Under the pieces are notes generated by a model. That model was not told where the DNA came from and made no database searches. It saw nothing but the letters and a program-made list of their open reading frames with translations. Shown here piece by piece: positions 52,874-64,000 of a stretch of 64,000 nt of DNA (its first letter is position 1; each line of letters begins with the position of its first letter). The translations under genes were made by a program, and so were the position numbers. The stretch is from Knufia peltigerae. Taxonomy: Eukaryota > Ascomycota > Eurotiomycetes > Chaetothyriales > Trichomeriaceae. The DNA lies in NCBI GenBank assembly GCA_030247855.1, contig JAPDRN010000008.1, forward strand, positions 62,001-126,000, given 5' to 3'.

Positions 52874-55811
52874 ATGGCATCTCCAATCAGCTACGTGGAC
52901 CAGGTTGCCGTTGTCACCGGTGCCGGCAACGGTCTAGGACGACAATATGCCAAATTCTTGGCCTCGCGCGGTGCTAAAGTCGTGGTCAATGACCTTGGTG
53001 GTACGTTCAACGGCAAAGATGCTGCTGGAAAAGGCGACGCCAGAGTTGCCGATGTCGTGGTCAAGGAAATCATCGACGCAGGCGGCGTGGCCGTTGCGAA
53101 CTATGATCCCGTCCAGGCTGGCGAGAGGATCATCAAAACCGCCATCGACGCTTTCGGAAGAGTCGACATTCTCATCAACAATGCCGGCATCCTTCGAGAC
53201 ATTACGCTCCGAAACATGAAGACCGAGGACTGGGACATCATCATGGACGTCCACGTGCACGGGGCCATGAAAACCGCCAGGGCCGCTTGGCCTTTTATGC
53301 GGAAACAAAAGTACGGCAGGATCATCAATACCTCATCCAGCTCTGGTCTCTTTGGGAACTTTGGACAGGCCAACTACGCTGCCGCGAAGATGGCCCTGGT
53401 GGGGTTCAGCGAGACACTGGCGAAAGAAGGAGCCAAATACAACATCCACTGTAACATCCTGGCGCCTGGGGCCGCGAGTCGTCTCACTCAGACGGTCTGG
53501 ACGTCGGACATGATGGACGCCATGAAGCCTGACTGGGTCGTGCCGTTGGTTGGCGTGCTGGTCAGCCGGGACTGTCAGGAAACAGGGAGCATCTTCGAGG
53601 CGGCCGCTGGCCACTACAGCAAGATTCGGTGGGAGCGGAGCAGAGGTTTCGTCGCCAATCCGGACACTCTCAGTCCGGATCTGATTCTCGACAATTATTC
53701 CAAGATCGCGGACTGGACCGGAGCGGAACACCCAGACAACGCGGCCGGAGCAATGGCTCTCTATGAAAAGGCCAAGTCACTACCAAAGGCAAACGTTCCA
53801 AACCCAAGTCAAGTGAGACTCCAGGGCAAGGTGGCGCTTGTCACGGGCGGAGGTGATGGGCTGGGAAGAGCGTACGCTCACGCATTTGCCAAACTGGGAG
53901 CCCACGTCGTGGTCAACGATCTGAAGAATGCCGAGAAAGTCGCAAACGAGATCAAGTCGATGGGGGGACAAGCGTCGGCGTTGACCATGTCGGTCGAACA
54001 GGGTGAGGAAATTGTGCACAAAATCATCAGCGCCCACGGCAGACTCGACATCCTGGTGAACAATGCGGGTATCTTACGCGACAAGGCATTTGTCAACATG
54101 ACGGACGAGCAGTGGTTCTCGGTCATGAACGTCCACCTGCGGTCGACCTATCTCATAACTCGTGCCGCCTGGCCGTACATGACGAAGCAAAAGTTTGGGA
54201 GGATAATCAACATCACCAGCACGACCGGCATATATGGTAACTTTGGACAAGCCAATTACGCAGCTGCGGTGAGTAGAAAATGACCCTTTCCATTCTTTAT
54301 CCATCAGCAAGGTCTGCTGGAGTTCTGGATATACTGACACTGCTTCTTCCCCCAGAAATGTGGTATGATTGGTCTCACAAAGACGATCGCGCGGGAGGGA
54401 GCCAAGTATAATATCGTCGTCAACGCCGTTGCGCCGTCCGCTGGCACAAACATGACCCGCACAGTGTGGGCAGAGGATTCCGTCAACATTGTCAAACCAG
54501 ATTACGTTGCGCCCTTGATCGTGGCATTGTGCTCCGAACGACCGCCCGGCACTGGACAACTGTACGAAGCCGGGAGCGGTTGGTTCGCCGCAACGAGATG
54601 GCAGAGAGCCAGAGGCGTCGACTTTGAGCACGAAAAGGGCATCCCCAGTGTGGATGAAGTGGCCAGGGTGGGTGTGACCTCTCATTCGCAATCTCGCAGT
54701 TACAATGAAAATTACTCACTGTCGGGGTCTAGGTCTTTGGGGAAATCTGCAATTTCGATAATGGAAAAGCGGACAATCCAGAATCGCCACAAGACGGAAG
54801 TCGCTACAACATGGGTAATGTCTTGAAGAATCCCAAGATTGTAAGTCTTTTTGCGTTTTGCGTCGGCCGAAGCGCACATATGCTAATATCGAGCAGGCTG
54901 CTAGCTTGTCAGAGGAGAATCGGGCCAACAGAAAATACATTTCCAAGATCCAAAACGCCATGGAGATGAAGGACACGCCATCGACCTACACTTACACCGA
55001 CAAAGATGTCATCTTGTACAACTTGTCTCTCGGCGCCCACCGCAACCAGCTAGATCTGGTCTACGAAAACTCGCCCAACTTCCAAGTCCTTCCGACTTTC
55101 GGGATCGTACCGACGTATCACTCCTCGGCGCCTTACGAGATCAAGGACATTGTCCCCAACTACGACCAGCGCATGTTGCTTCACGGCGAGCAATATCTGG
55201 AGCTCAAGCAGTTCCCAATTCCGACGTCAGGCACGTTCAAGACCGAGACCCGTCTGTTGGAGGTGGTGGACAAGGGTAACGCGGCGCTCGTGAGGCGGGG
55301 GGCCACGACCGTCGACGGTGCCGGAAGGCCGGTGTTTTACAACGAAAGTGTTGCATTCATTCGTGGCGCCGGCGGGTTTGGAGGTCAGAAAACCCCCGCT
55401 GATCGTGGCGCGTCGACGGCCACCAACAACCCACCGTCTCGTGCGCCCGACAAGGTGACAGAGGAAAAGACGTCGGAGGACCTCGCGGCCCTTTATCGAC
55501 TCATGGGCGACAGGAACCCGCTTCACATCGACCCCAAGTTCTCGTCGGTCGGCGGCTTCAAGGTCCCCATCCTCCACGGCCTGGCGACGTTTGGTATCAG
55601 TGGGAGGCACGTCTTTGAAGCCTATGGACCCTACAAGAGTATCAAGGTGAGGTTCAGTGGGACCGTCCTGCCGGGTCAGACCATCGTGACGGAAATGTGG
55701 AAGGAGGATGGAGGAAGAAAAGTCATATACCGGGCAAAAGTCAAGGAGACCGGCAAGAGTTGTATCAGCAATGCAGCTGTCGAGTTACTTGGTGGCAAGA
55801 GTAGTTTGTAA
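52874..55811 (+). CDS. fox2: Peroxisomal multifunctional beta-oxidation enzyme (two dehydrogenase domains plus 2-enoyl-CoA hydratase 2)
   Basis: Four exons: 52874-54268, 54356-54667, 54733-54840 and 54897-55811, giving 909 aa, normal for fungal Fox2. Two tandem SDR-type (3R)-hydroxyacyl-CoA dehydrogenase domains come first: TGAGNGLG at 15-22 with NYAAAK downstream, and TGGGDGLG at 324-331 with NYAAAK split by intron 1. The C-terminal hot-dog domain is hydratase 2, with D-x-N-P-L-H at 810-815 (GDRNPLHIDP). It hydrates trans-2-enoyl-CoA and oxidises the (3R)-hydroxy product. The last three residues are SSL, not the usual SKL/AKL-type PTS1. An SDR, aldehyde dehydrogenases and an acetoacetyl-CoA synthetase next to it suggest use in degrading a specific substrate; whether a second Fox2 exists elsewhere cannot be seen here. 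Confidence 0.95.
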
Positions 55812-56598
55812 CTTCCAGCTTCCAGTACAGTAAGAGAATCTGCTCTTTTTGACCATCAAGATTTTGAGTATGGTTCTTTGGACTTCTGCTGTACGTATGT
55901 ATGTACGTACGTACGTCGTACAAAAACATAGTAGATTACGAGTGCCAAAAGAGTCGCTCCAAAGACGATCACCTCCTTCTACGAGTTGGTGAAGGATGCC
56001 CTCGGTATTCGGTGTTCGGGGTTGTGGGGTGAGACGGGTACCCTCGGTGTTCGTCGCCAATAAACTGTTCACAAAGCCTCCATGGTCCGGTTGACTCGGT
56101 GACCTTTCTTAACCGTTCCTTCTTGTGTCTGACCTAAGCAGTGTTCCTTACCACCCCAAGGATGGTTTGCTCAGGTCTGGGGTTCTCGTACTTGCGTCGT
56201 CGTGCATTCTGATCTGACACCAGGTAGTCATTTGTCCAATTACTGTTGAGCGATTTACTCATTAGTTCCTGGGCAAGAACCTCCGCAAGGCTTTGATCCT
56301 TTGGAGAGGGGGCGTCGCTTACCTGGGCATCCCGCTTTTGTATTGCCTCTCGATACAGTATTCCCCGGGAGATTTCTCTTCTCTGACTCTTGTCTCATGC
56401 TCGTCAAATCCCTGGTCAGTGGTGATGCTGAGGTAGAGAAAAGGAGCGTTGGACCCCCGGAGACTGATCTGGTTCCCCGGATTCTATGCTTCCTCCTACG
56501 GGGTAACCGCTACTACAACCACTCAACCCCCACCTTATGGTTTCGTTTCGATCTAAAGGTATTCTCTGTTCATCACAAAACATACACCAACATCCCTC
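55812..56598. other. Intergenic with GTAC/GTAT tetranucleotide repeat
   Basis: A GTAC/GTAT microsatellite lies at 55891-55921, just after fox2. The rest is presumably the promoter of the next regulator. No gene. Confidence 0.5.
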
Positions 56599-59279
56599 AT
56601 GGATTTCTCGGCCGTGAAAAGTTCTCCTGTGGTGCAGGTAAAATTGACCAACGCCTGTGGGAACTGTCGCGATCGAAAAGTAAAATGTAAGCGAAGATGA
56701 TCTTTTCCTTGTATCGACGGCTGAATGCATTGCTCTGTAGGTAGTGGAGGTCATCCATGCAAGACCTGTGACAGGCAACAAACAGCATGCGTCTATCCAA
56801 TATCACGACGGGGGAAGCGCGCCAGGACAGGGTCAACGTCCAGACCAGATTTACGGCCAAATACCACCAAACCTGTAGCAGGTGATGGCGCTAGTCTTTC
56901 ACAACCAAATCTCATCAAATCTATACCAAGCAACGGTGGTGGTCTTTCACAACCAAAAGCAATATTGCCTCCGACACCTTCATACACGACGTCTGACATC
57001 TACGAAGAACAACGAGGAGAAACCATGTCAGCATCAACCGATATAATATCACCGACGAACGTGCTTAATGTGCGCGGTATCAGCAGAATACCACCGAACT
57101 TTTCTTCCGCCGGAACACCAACAAATATGAAATCGTTGACACAGGATCAGCACGACACCGACGAGAGTGTCATTCCTCTTCACCGAGTGTATTGGGAACG
57201 TAAGTACTACTTCTTCTCACTTTGCTTTCCTATAGCAACACTATAAAATCGAAATGTTGTTCGGCTTCCACTCTCTTGGAGCAGTCCATCACTCATTGAC
57301 CGTTTGAAATTTTTTCTTGAACAGATCATGGGCCTTGCTCTTGGGCGTCCATCTGCTCTCAACCAGGAATTAAATGGATCAGCAATAGAATGGGTACGGA
57401 TGAATACGTCGAGGTGGCGCACAACCTTCCTCGAACGTGGAGCCGTCGACTGAAGATGAAGCGTTTCAAAAGCCTCAAGACAAAGTACCCGGAGCCAGAC
57501 GAAGCCACGGCCTGGACCTACGTCAAGGCGTACTTTGAAGAGTCCTACGACGCCGTGTTTGGGACGGTACATCGACCGAGTTTCGAGAGTCGCCTGCGTG
57601 CTCATTTCGCTCGGGCTGACGACTCCCCTCAGACCCACGACGCTCCTTGGTTCGCGTTGCGCAACACCGTCTACGCATCCGGATGTAGGGCTCTGCTTTC
57701 CAAAAACACCTCGGTATCATTCATCGCCGCAAACACCAAAAGTCACCAATACTTCATGAATGCAATGTCGGTGTTTGGTGAAATGTTATTTGGTCGGTCT
57801 GGGTTTACTGCGCTACAGGCGATTGTCCTTATGGTGAGTAGGTCCTTAGATCTCTCATGAGAAGCAGTGTGTTTTTCTCTCTCTTTTTTGGTGATTCACG
57901 CGTAATGATTAACCCTATTTTCTTTTCTTGGATAGGGCTTCTACGCAGAGGTGTTGGGAAGTCCCGCCATCGAATATCCTCTAGCCAGTAACGCCGTACA
58001 ACTGGCACTGGCGAGAGGCCTTCACCGCTCTCCGGCACGATCGTGGAACCTGCCCGAAGCGGACGTCTTGACGAGGAACTGGCTATGGTGGACCATTTAT
58101 TGCCTCGAAAAACAAATCGTGTTTCGTAGCGGGAGGCCCTCTCTCATCGACGACGAAAACATCAGTACCCCTATCCCGACCAAGGCACCCCCAGGTAGTA
58201 CCATCGACGTCGAGACGTTGACATTGATCGTCAAGCACGCTCAAATCTCCAGCCAAATCTCCCGACGGATCATGTCCGTCAAAGCTCCCCGTCAACCAGT
58301 GACCAAAGCCATTCAGACGATCCAAGACATCCACCAACAACTCGAGACACTTTTCGAGTCGATCCCGTCGTGTCTGAAGGAGAAGGATAATTATTCGTCT
58401 ACCGCCCGTCGGAACCAAAGCATCTACCTTCATTTCGCCATCTGGGGAAGTTTCATGGCAACTCACATAATGTTCTTTTACCCTTGGTTCTCGGCGAGGT
58501 ACCATCACCACGATGTGCAGCACGGTGGCGGCGACGTCGACCCAGACCATCCGGCTTCGGAAAAGTTGGACTCGATGATACAGGACCAGATCAAAAGGTC
58601 GGCCGAGGTGGTGGCCAACGCGGCCAGAAAGATCATCTTGACCGTGAGGGCCACCACGACCGACGCAAACACCCCCATGTGGTTGGCCTTTTACTATCCG
58701 ATTTACGCCCACGCGAATCTTTTGGTTTACGTCCTGATGGACCCTTCGAGGGAAACCGCGGCGGGGGATTTGGCTTTACTGGACGTGTGCGCAGGTCACT
58801 TTGCTTTCATCGAACTCATCACCGATTCGGAGATTTCTTTCCACTTCCCCCGCGATTCGGTCGCTCTCTGTTCCAAGACCGTCAGGGCCGCGGCGGCGAG
58901 GAAGACAAACATTGACGGAGTCGAAGTCGTCGATAGTACAACACAAGATACTAACGTCACTTGCCCTACTACTCCTCAAGCCACAAATCGCGTGGGTGGG
59001 ATGGGTGTAACGGGAGATGGTTTGATCCAGTTCGGAGACGTCGACACTGGTGGTGGTGACTTCGATCCTCCTCAGTCTATACCTTCGGTAAGTGGGTTCC
59101 TGTTCGAAATGATTGCCCTCTTCGGGATTTATAGGTATAACTGACATTTCTTGGTAATCATGTTTTAGACTGACATGTTTGATGTCATGGATTTTGATAT
59201 CGGGGCGTTTGATATCTTTTCTTCCATAGACATATGTGATGACCTAGTTGACCCAGCATTGACTGGATTATTTGATTGA
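56599..59279 (+). CDS. Zn2Cys6 transcription factor with fungal_trans domain
   Basis: Five exons: 56599-56686, 56741-57199, 57325-57833, 57936-59087 and 59169-59279, giving 772 aa. The Zn2Cys6 cluster is C20, C23, C30, C36, C39, C46 and is completed across intron 1, as in the other Zn2Cys6 gene of this window. A Ser/Pro/Thr-rich linker follows (to about 170), then the regulatory domain with FEESYDAVFGTVHRPSFESRL, ALQAIVLMGFYAEVLGSP, ARGLHRSPARSWNLPEADVLTRNWLWWTIYCLEK, and an acidic-hydrophobic tail in the last exon (MFDVMDFDIGAFDIF) typical of activation regions. It lies tail-to-tail with the acetoacetyl-CoA synthetase gene 213 bp away and downstream of fox2. Pathway-specific control of these neighbours is plausible. 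Confidence 0.92.
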
Positions 59280-59492
59280 CTGTTCGACTATGACTCCTAA
59301 GGGTACCACTACACTGGTCAGTGGCACATACATTTACGTATATCATGCGGCATACCTAGGTCTTTATCCATACAAATATGATATGTGAAGTCAATTCTAT
59401 TCTCTTTCATCTAGCTTTGTAGCTTTCTATTCTGTATTCTCACGACTCTCTCCCAACGTTTCTGACATGGAAATGTATACGGATCACCAGTC

Positions 59493-62207
59493 TCACAACT
59501 TGGCCTTCACCCCCTCTGCCTTTGCATTCTCCAACAACTTTTCCAGATGATGAAATTTCTCAAATTGTTTCAACATGGCCACTTCCTGCTGGTTGAGTCT
59601 CTGTTTTGTCGTGGCGCTCGCCCCACTGTTGACCACCGCCTTGACTTGGATCTCCATCTTCTTGCCGTTGACATTATATGGAATCTCGGCGACTTGAAAA
59701 ATGTGAGACGGGACGTGACGGCGAGTGAGGTCCGTGGCTATTTGTTCTCGAATACGTCGATCGAGGTCCCTCGGCGGAAAGAGAGATGTGGTGGTGGTAG
59801 TTGTATTGTCGTCGTGAGACCGACACTTGATAAACAACAAAACACGTTCCGTCGAGTCAGAAAACGACGGTGACGTACGCTGTTGACCCACGACGATGGA
59901 GTCGGCAATGTCGTCGGCGAATTTTGGCGTGGACAAGATATTGTAGATTTCGGAACTGCCAAAACGGACGCCGGACGGATTGAGGGTCCCGTCGCTTCGT
60001 CCCAGGACGTAGATCCCGTTTGTTTCAGGGTTGACTCTCATGAAGTCCCCATGTGTCCATACGTCTGTTCCAGTTGCAACTCTTTTGTGTCAGAATAGAT
60101 GTATGAAGTAAGAGGAGGTTGGCTTTTGTAAATCATTGAGGGTGAACCAGGGAATTAATACGCACGTGGAAATCCTTCAAAGTACGCCGCGTGATACCGT
60201 TTCTTGTCCGGATCCCGTAAAAACATGGCAGGCATGTTGGGAAACGGTTTTCGACACACGAGCTCACCTGCCTCCCCTTCCGGGACCGGTGTGCCGTCGG
60301 GTGAGAAGGCGGCAATGTCCATGCCGAGTGCCTTGACGGATATTTCGCCAGGGTAGGAAGGTAGAGAACGTGTGCCGTGCATAAAAGAGCCGCAGAGCTC
60401 GGTGCCTCCCGAGAACCCTATCTGGCACACCGGTCCGAACGCTTCGATGAGCCAGGTTGCAAGAGCAGGCGTTAAGACGGCACCGGTGGAGAAGATGGTG
60501 TGAAGGTCGTTTGCGTATTTTCCTAAAGATTCGACGGTCAGCAGGGCTATTGAGGGTATCTCGGCATATAGGAGGAAAGAGAAGCAGACTCACTAGGTTT
60601 GACATTTCGTTTCTGAAGTTCATCGTAGTATCGTGGACCAGCACCGAAAGCGGTGACACTGTTGATAGACTCAGCAAAGGCTCGTGGGTGCAGGCTGTAC
60701 AGCTTGGGACAATATAGTGGAACTTACCCGTTGGCAAAAACTGCCTTGAGAAATTCGTCGGGGTTGGGGTAGAATGGTGAACCGTCATATAGAACCATGG
60801 TAGATTTGCAAAAGAGGGCGCCAATCGATATGTTCCAAAGGGTCCATCCGATCTAGTTCGGTTGTCAGTATGTCAAGGATAATAAACAACGGATGTACTG
60901 GACACTCACATTGCTGAAGTGAAAATGCACATCCTCGGGTCCAAACCCGTTGTGGAGCTTATGTTCCTTGTATCCGTTCAACACAAGACCCTGTAAATTA
61001 GAGAGAGCAAACCGTCAGTTTATGGCTCCTACAATTGGGAGGTATTGACATACACCATGTGAGTGAACGATGCCTTTAGGTGTTCCTGTTGTACCGGAAG
61101 AAAACATCACGACAAGTGGTGTGTTGAAGGGCACCTGTTCGAACTTGAGAGGTGACTTGGGCGCTTTCTTGATAAAGTCATCGATACTAGTGCTGCAGTA
61201 TGTACCATCAGCACAACTCCGCAGAAGGGTATCTAACAATGCACTAACCATCGACTCTTCACCCTTCTTGTGTCTCCGATAATGACTGTTGCGCACGAGT
61301 TGGACAAGTTGCTCGTGCAGCTATCAATTTTGGTTGAGATATCGACCTTTTTACCATTATACCAATACGTCGATTCTGCAAAAAGGAGCTTGGGTTCGAG
61401 CTGAACAAGTCGATCACTCAATGCCTAGATTGCGGTTAGGGACTATGGACTGTCGCAATCTTTGGGTAAAAATCGTACCTTTTCTCCAATATCTGTGGCA
61501 AAGGAGGAAAATACGCATTCTACAGAAGCAGTTGCGAGGAGGAGCGCCAGCGAACGTGCACAGTTTCCTCCTATCACTTCTAGATGTTAGAGTCCATAGA
61601 CTGTGACCAAGAGAATGAATAAAGGAGTGCGTACAAGTGACGGCGTCCCCTTTCCTTAGTCCTGCGGCACGTATACCAGAGGAGTACACCGAGACAAGAT
61701 CTCGAAGCTGCTTCCATGTATACTTTCGAGGCGTCCAGAGGCATTGCTCGTCCATGTCGACGATGGCGAGTCGATCCTCATCTCCGCACAGCATATTCTC
61801 AGCGAAATTTAGTCTCGCGTCCTCGAAGAATTTGGGAAACTGGTCGATAGGGATGTTTTCGTCAATAGCGTGTGAATATGTGAGCTCCATTGCACATCGC
61901 TTTGTAGAGCCTCAAGACTTATCTTGGTCGGGTGGATGGAGGCTTTGATTTTTCCAAACCGCCATAGTGACATCCAGAATTCATTCATTCGATTGATTGA
62001 GAAGGTGTGTAGGTCTTCGAATGTATCTGTAAGTCGGGTTTCATGGTCAGCACTCAACTCCGTAAGATACCGTCGTATCCTGTGGCTGTAAGTGTGATGA
62101 TGGTACTCACTCAGCCGCAGGCCATGGCTCTGATTGACGTAGTCTTTGAAGTCATCCAAGGGTGTCCGCAAGCCTCCCGGAGGGATATACGCAGGAGTAA
62201 TCGCCAT
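59493..62207 (-). CDS. Acetoacetyl-CoA synthetase, with a probable AT-AC intron
   Basis: Eleven exons on the minus strand: 62111-62207, 61923-62026, 61635-61869, 61479-61579, 61249-61424, 61054-61192, 60910-60990, 60728-60852, 60594-60658, 60162-60546 and 59493-60081, giving 698 aa. ANL (acyl-AMP-forming) superfamily. The AMP-binding motif SSGTTGTPKG is at 269-278, with GIGEK/IGWTLWNIS and FSGGTELCG later, and a DFMRV...YVLGRSDG region in the last exons. N-terminal blocks FEDLHTFSINRMNEFWMSLW and IDQFPKFFEDARLNFAEN are typical of acetoacetyl-CoA synthetases. It activates acetoacetate with ATP and CoA. The C-terminus is AKL, a standard PTS1, so a peroxisomal location is likely. Intron 2 (61870-61922) starts ATAAGT and ends CAC; see the separate entry. 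Confidence 0.93.
61870..61922 (-). other. Probable AT-AC intron in the acetoacetyl-CoA synthetase gene
   Basis: On the minus strand the 53-bp intron begins ATAAGT directly after an AAG codon and ends ...ATTCACAC before GCT. Removing it gives HPTK|AIDENIPIDQFPKFF in frame. A branch-like CTCAC lies about 11 nt before the 3' end. No GT-AG pair nearby keeps the frame. U2-type AT-AC introns with ATAAGT 5' ends are known in eukaryotes. Confidence 0.65.
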
Positions 62208-63526
62208 TGTTACCACTCAATCTCAGGATTACTATTGTCAGCTCGTAGGGATGATCAAATGAAATGAACAAAAAGACATGAAGTATTCCCCGAATGTCGG
62301 CCACATAAGTATTGGTTCGTAAAGCGACAACGCTGGCCTTAGTCCTATTGTGCAACTAGTTCGATCCTTTGTTTTCGTCCAAAGACATCACGAATCGTCC
62401 ATTTCCGATATCATGGTCTTCAAATATTTCCCAAACGCATGGAATACTGTTGACATTTGCGGAGAGACTATGGAGAACGAAAACCCCACCGAAGCCGAAG
62501 TGACCGAGGAGTTCCACTAGGCTCCCCGAAGGCCAGCGCTCGGACCGACCTTTTTTTTTGTACGAGGATGGGAATCTGGAAACCATGGTTCGAGACTCAA
62601 GAATCAAGAGATAACTCCTGAGACTATGTCATCGAATCCAAGCCATGGTCCGATGTGTACCGGAAGTCGTACACTAGCCAGGAGTGCATCCTCCGCTGTG
62701 CTTCAGCCTCCGAGGTCGGTATAGCAACTAATCAGCTAGTGAGATTGATCCTCAGCATATCACACGTCATTGAAGCGAGCTGATGAACCAGGCCTAGAAA
62801 TGGTTCAGGAAAGATTATATTAAGCTCAACGACCGGGCTCTGGACAAGCAACTTAGTCACCGGGTAAATCAGTGGGGGTGGGGAGCCGGACCCCAGAAGT
62901 GAGTGTGACTTCAGTAATTGATTTTATGAATCCCATATCGAAGCCTTCATACGCTGTACCAGTCGAAGCCCGTGCACTGCACGAAGACATCTTAGGTCTT
63001 CAGTGATAAGAAAGAGACGTCGAGAAAGAATAGTAGTCAAAGGAAGACTGGCCCAAAGTATAAGTCCTCCCGGGTACTTGATCCCTCTGCGGCGTCCCAG
63101 CCAGATGACCGATCGTGCGTGAATAGCCCGGGACCTGCTCACGAGATGTGATTCTTCTGTAAACCCGGCGAAAGAGGAACGGGAGGCCTCTTCAAGGCTT
63201 TTTGACGCAAAGCAGTCATCCCCAAGGGATGCCCAGGTACCTCAGTGTCTTGCGTCAGTGACGAAGAAGTGTTTCTGTCCAATGGCCGAAAACAATGCCA
63301 TTGAATTAACACAAATCCAGCTCTCAAGAGTGCTTTTCCCAGAACGATCATCTCCGATTAATCTCCCAACGTTTTCATCGAAGTTCTTTTTTTTAAACCA
63401 GGATTGAGGAGCAGAGGATTTCGGCTCGGATTCGGGCCGGAGAAGATGAGGGGAAAAATGCATGAAACGTGATGCATCATTTCGACATCCATGCACATTA
63501 TCCTCTAAGTCGGATAGTTATTCGCG
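62208..63526. other. Divergent promoter region
   Basis: 1.3 kb between acetoacetyl-CoA synthetase (minus) and the partial aldehyde dehydrogenase (plus). No gene, repeat or motif pair recognised. Confidence 0.5.
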
Positions 63527-64000
63527 ATGGCAGGGAAACCGTTACAAGAGTTCAATCTCTTTATCAACGGAAAAGAAGCCAAGGGTCGTGGCCCGAGGGA
63601 AGAGACGTTGAATCCATACACTGGCAAACCATGGGCGACGGTGGCACAAGCATCAGTCGAAGATGTTGACGAGGCGGTCAAAGCTGCTCTTGCAGCGTCT
63701 CTCTCATGGGGGAGAACAACTGGCTACCATCGGTCCAAGTTGATGCTCCGACTCTCAGATCTCATCGAAGAGGAAGCAGAGAACCTGTCGACCATTGAAA
63801 GCTTGGACAATGGCAAAATTCGTCGCGAGACAAAAGCCCAAATGCACTTTGCTGCCAGGTGCTACCGATTTTTTGCTGGTATGGCGGATAAACTGGTTGG
63901 CGAAGTCAAACCCATGGACAACCCCAGCGTCTTCGACTATACTCTACGAGAACCGTATGGGGTTTGTGCCTTGATAACGCCATGGAACAGCCCAGTGGCC
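63527..64000 (+). CDS. Aldehyde dehydrogenase, N-terminal part (runs off window)
   Basis: An open frame from the ATG at 63527 to the window end gives 158 aa with no stop or intron. The start MAGKPLQEFNLFINGKEAKG, then ETLNPYTGKPWATVAQASVEDVDEAV, RSKLMLRLSDLIEEEAENLSTIESLDNGK and YTLREPYGVCALITPWNSPVA, is the ordered N-terminal part of the NAD(P)-dependent ALDH fold, up to the cofactor-binding TPWN segment. The catalytic Glu and Cys lie beyond the window. Substrate unknown. It is the second ALDH in the right-hand region and shares a divergent promoter with acetoacetyl-CoA synthetase. Confidence 0.9.
   Translation, partial: MAGKPLQEFNLFINGKEAKGRGPREETLNPYTGKPWATVAQASVEDVDEAVKAALAASLSWGRTTGYHRSKLMLRLSDLIEEEAENLSTIESLDNGKIRRETKAQMHFAARCYRFFAGMADKLVGEVKPMDNPSVFDYTLREPYGVCALITPWNSPVA

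Noticed and set aside
55891..55921. GTAC/GTAT repeat considered as a regulatory palindrome
   Set aside because: It is a tetranucleotide microsatellite; any palindromic character follows from the unit itself.
61870..61922. Reading the acetoacetyl-CoA synthetase as a frameshifted pseudogene
   Set aside because: All other exons are intact, nine standard introns fit, and the AT-AC excision gives a precise, conserved join; a pseudogene would be expected to carry more damage.
1..64000. Search for tRNA genes, transposon ends, CRISPR arrays and biosynthetic megasynthases
   Set aside because: No tRNA-like fold, long terminal or inverted repeat, transposase, regular spacer array, or PKS/NRPS domain was seen on either strand.

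Overview
This is nuclear DNA from a filamentous ascomycete fungus (Pezizomycotina). Most genes carry short GT-AG introns of about 45-120 bp. The protein families are typically fungal: Zn2Cys6 regulators, DHA1 and sugar-porter MFS carriers, Fox2, an acetoacetyl-CoA synthetase and a ZtGT2-like glycosyltransferase. The mix of sugar transporters, a Baeyer-Villiger monooxygenase, a benzaldehyde-lyase-like enzyme and many regulators would suit a catabolically versatile lineage such as the black yeasts (Chaetothyriales); that placement is inference only. No transposon, rRNA, tRNA, CRISPR array or polyketide/peptide synthase was seen. I resolved 26 protein genes; the first and last run off the window. 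Exon joins were chosen by hand, requiring GT-AG (one exception) and an unbroken reading frame.

Left part (1-31.5 kb), housekeeping and accessory genes: 3' end of a 2-methylcitrate synthase; a membrane-anchored GH16 glucanase-like protein divergent from a family-2 glycosyltransferase; a zinc alcohol dehydrogenase divergent from a nitrilase-family amidase; a DHA1 drug/polyamine antiporter; two sugar-porter carriers flanking a type-B carboxylesterase; an alpha/beta hydrolase; a class I glutamine-amidotransferase-like protein; a secreted protein of unknown function; a GC-rich TPR protein; and a single-pass membrane protein whose promoter has phased CACGTG-type repeats.

Right part (32.5-64 kb), a probable catabolic region: a C2H2+Zn2Cys6 regulator, a Baeyer-Villiger monooxygenase, an extradiol-type VOC protein, a benzaldehyde-lyase-like ThDP enzyme, a secreted GH1 protein whose acid/base Glu is Gln, a second Zn2Cys6 regulator divergent from an aldehyde dehydrogenase, an SDR, the peroxisomal multifunctional enzyme Fox2, a third Zn2Cys6 regulator, an acetoacetyl-CoA synthetase ending in AKL, and the start of another aldehyde dehydrogenase. 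Together these could release an aglycone, insert oxygen, cleave C-C bonds, oxidise the resulting aldehydes, and pass acyl chains to peroxisomal beta-oxidation with recovery of acetoacetate. That pathway is a hypothesis from gene content and neighbourhood.

The most distinctive sequence-level observations are a probable AT-AC intron in the acetoacetyl-CoA synthetase gene, the myrosinase-like NEP-to-NQP change in the GH1 protein, conservation of the His/His/Glu/Gln benzaldehyde-lyase residues in the ThDP enzyme, and several paired motifs in promoters.
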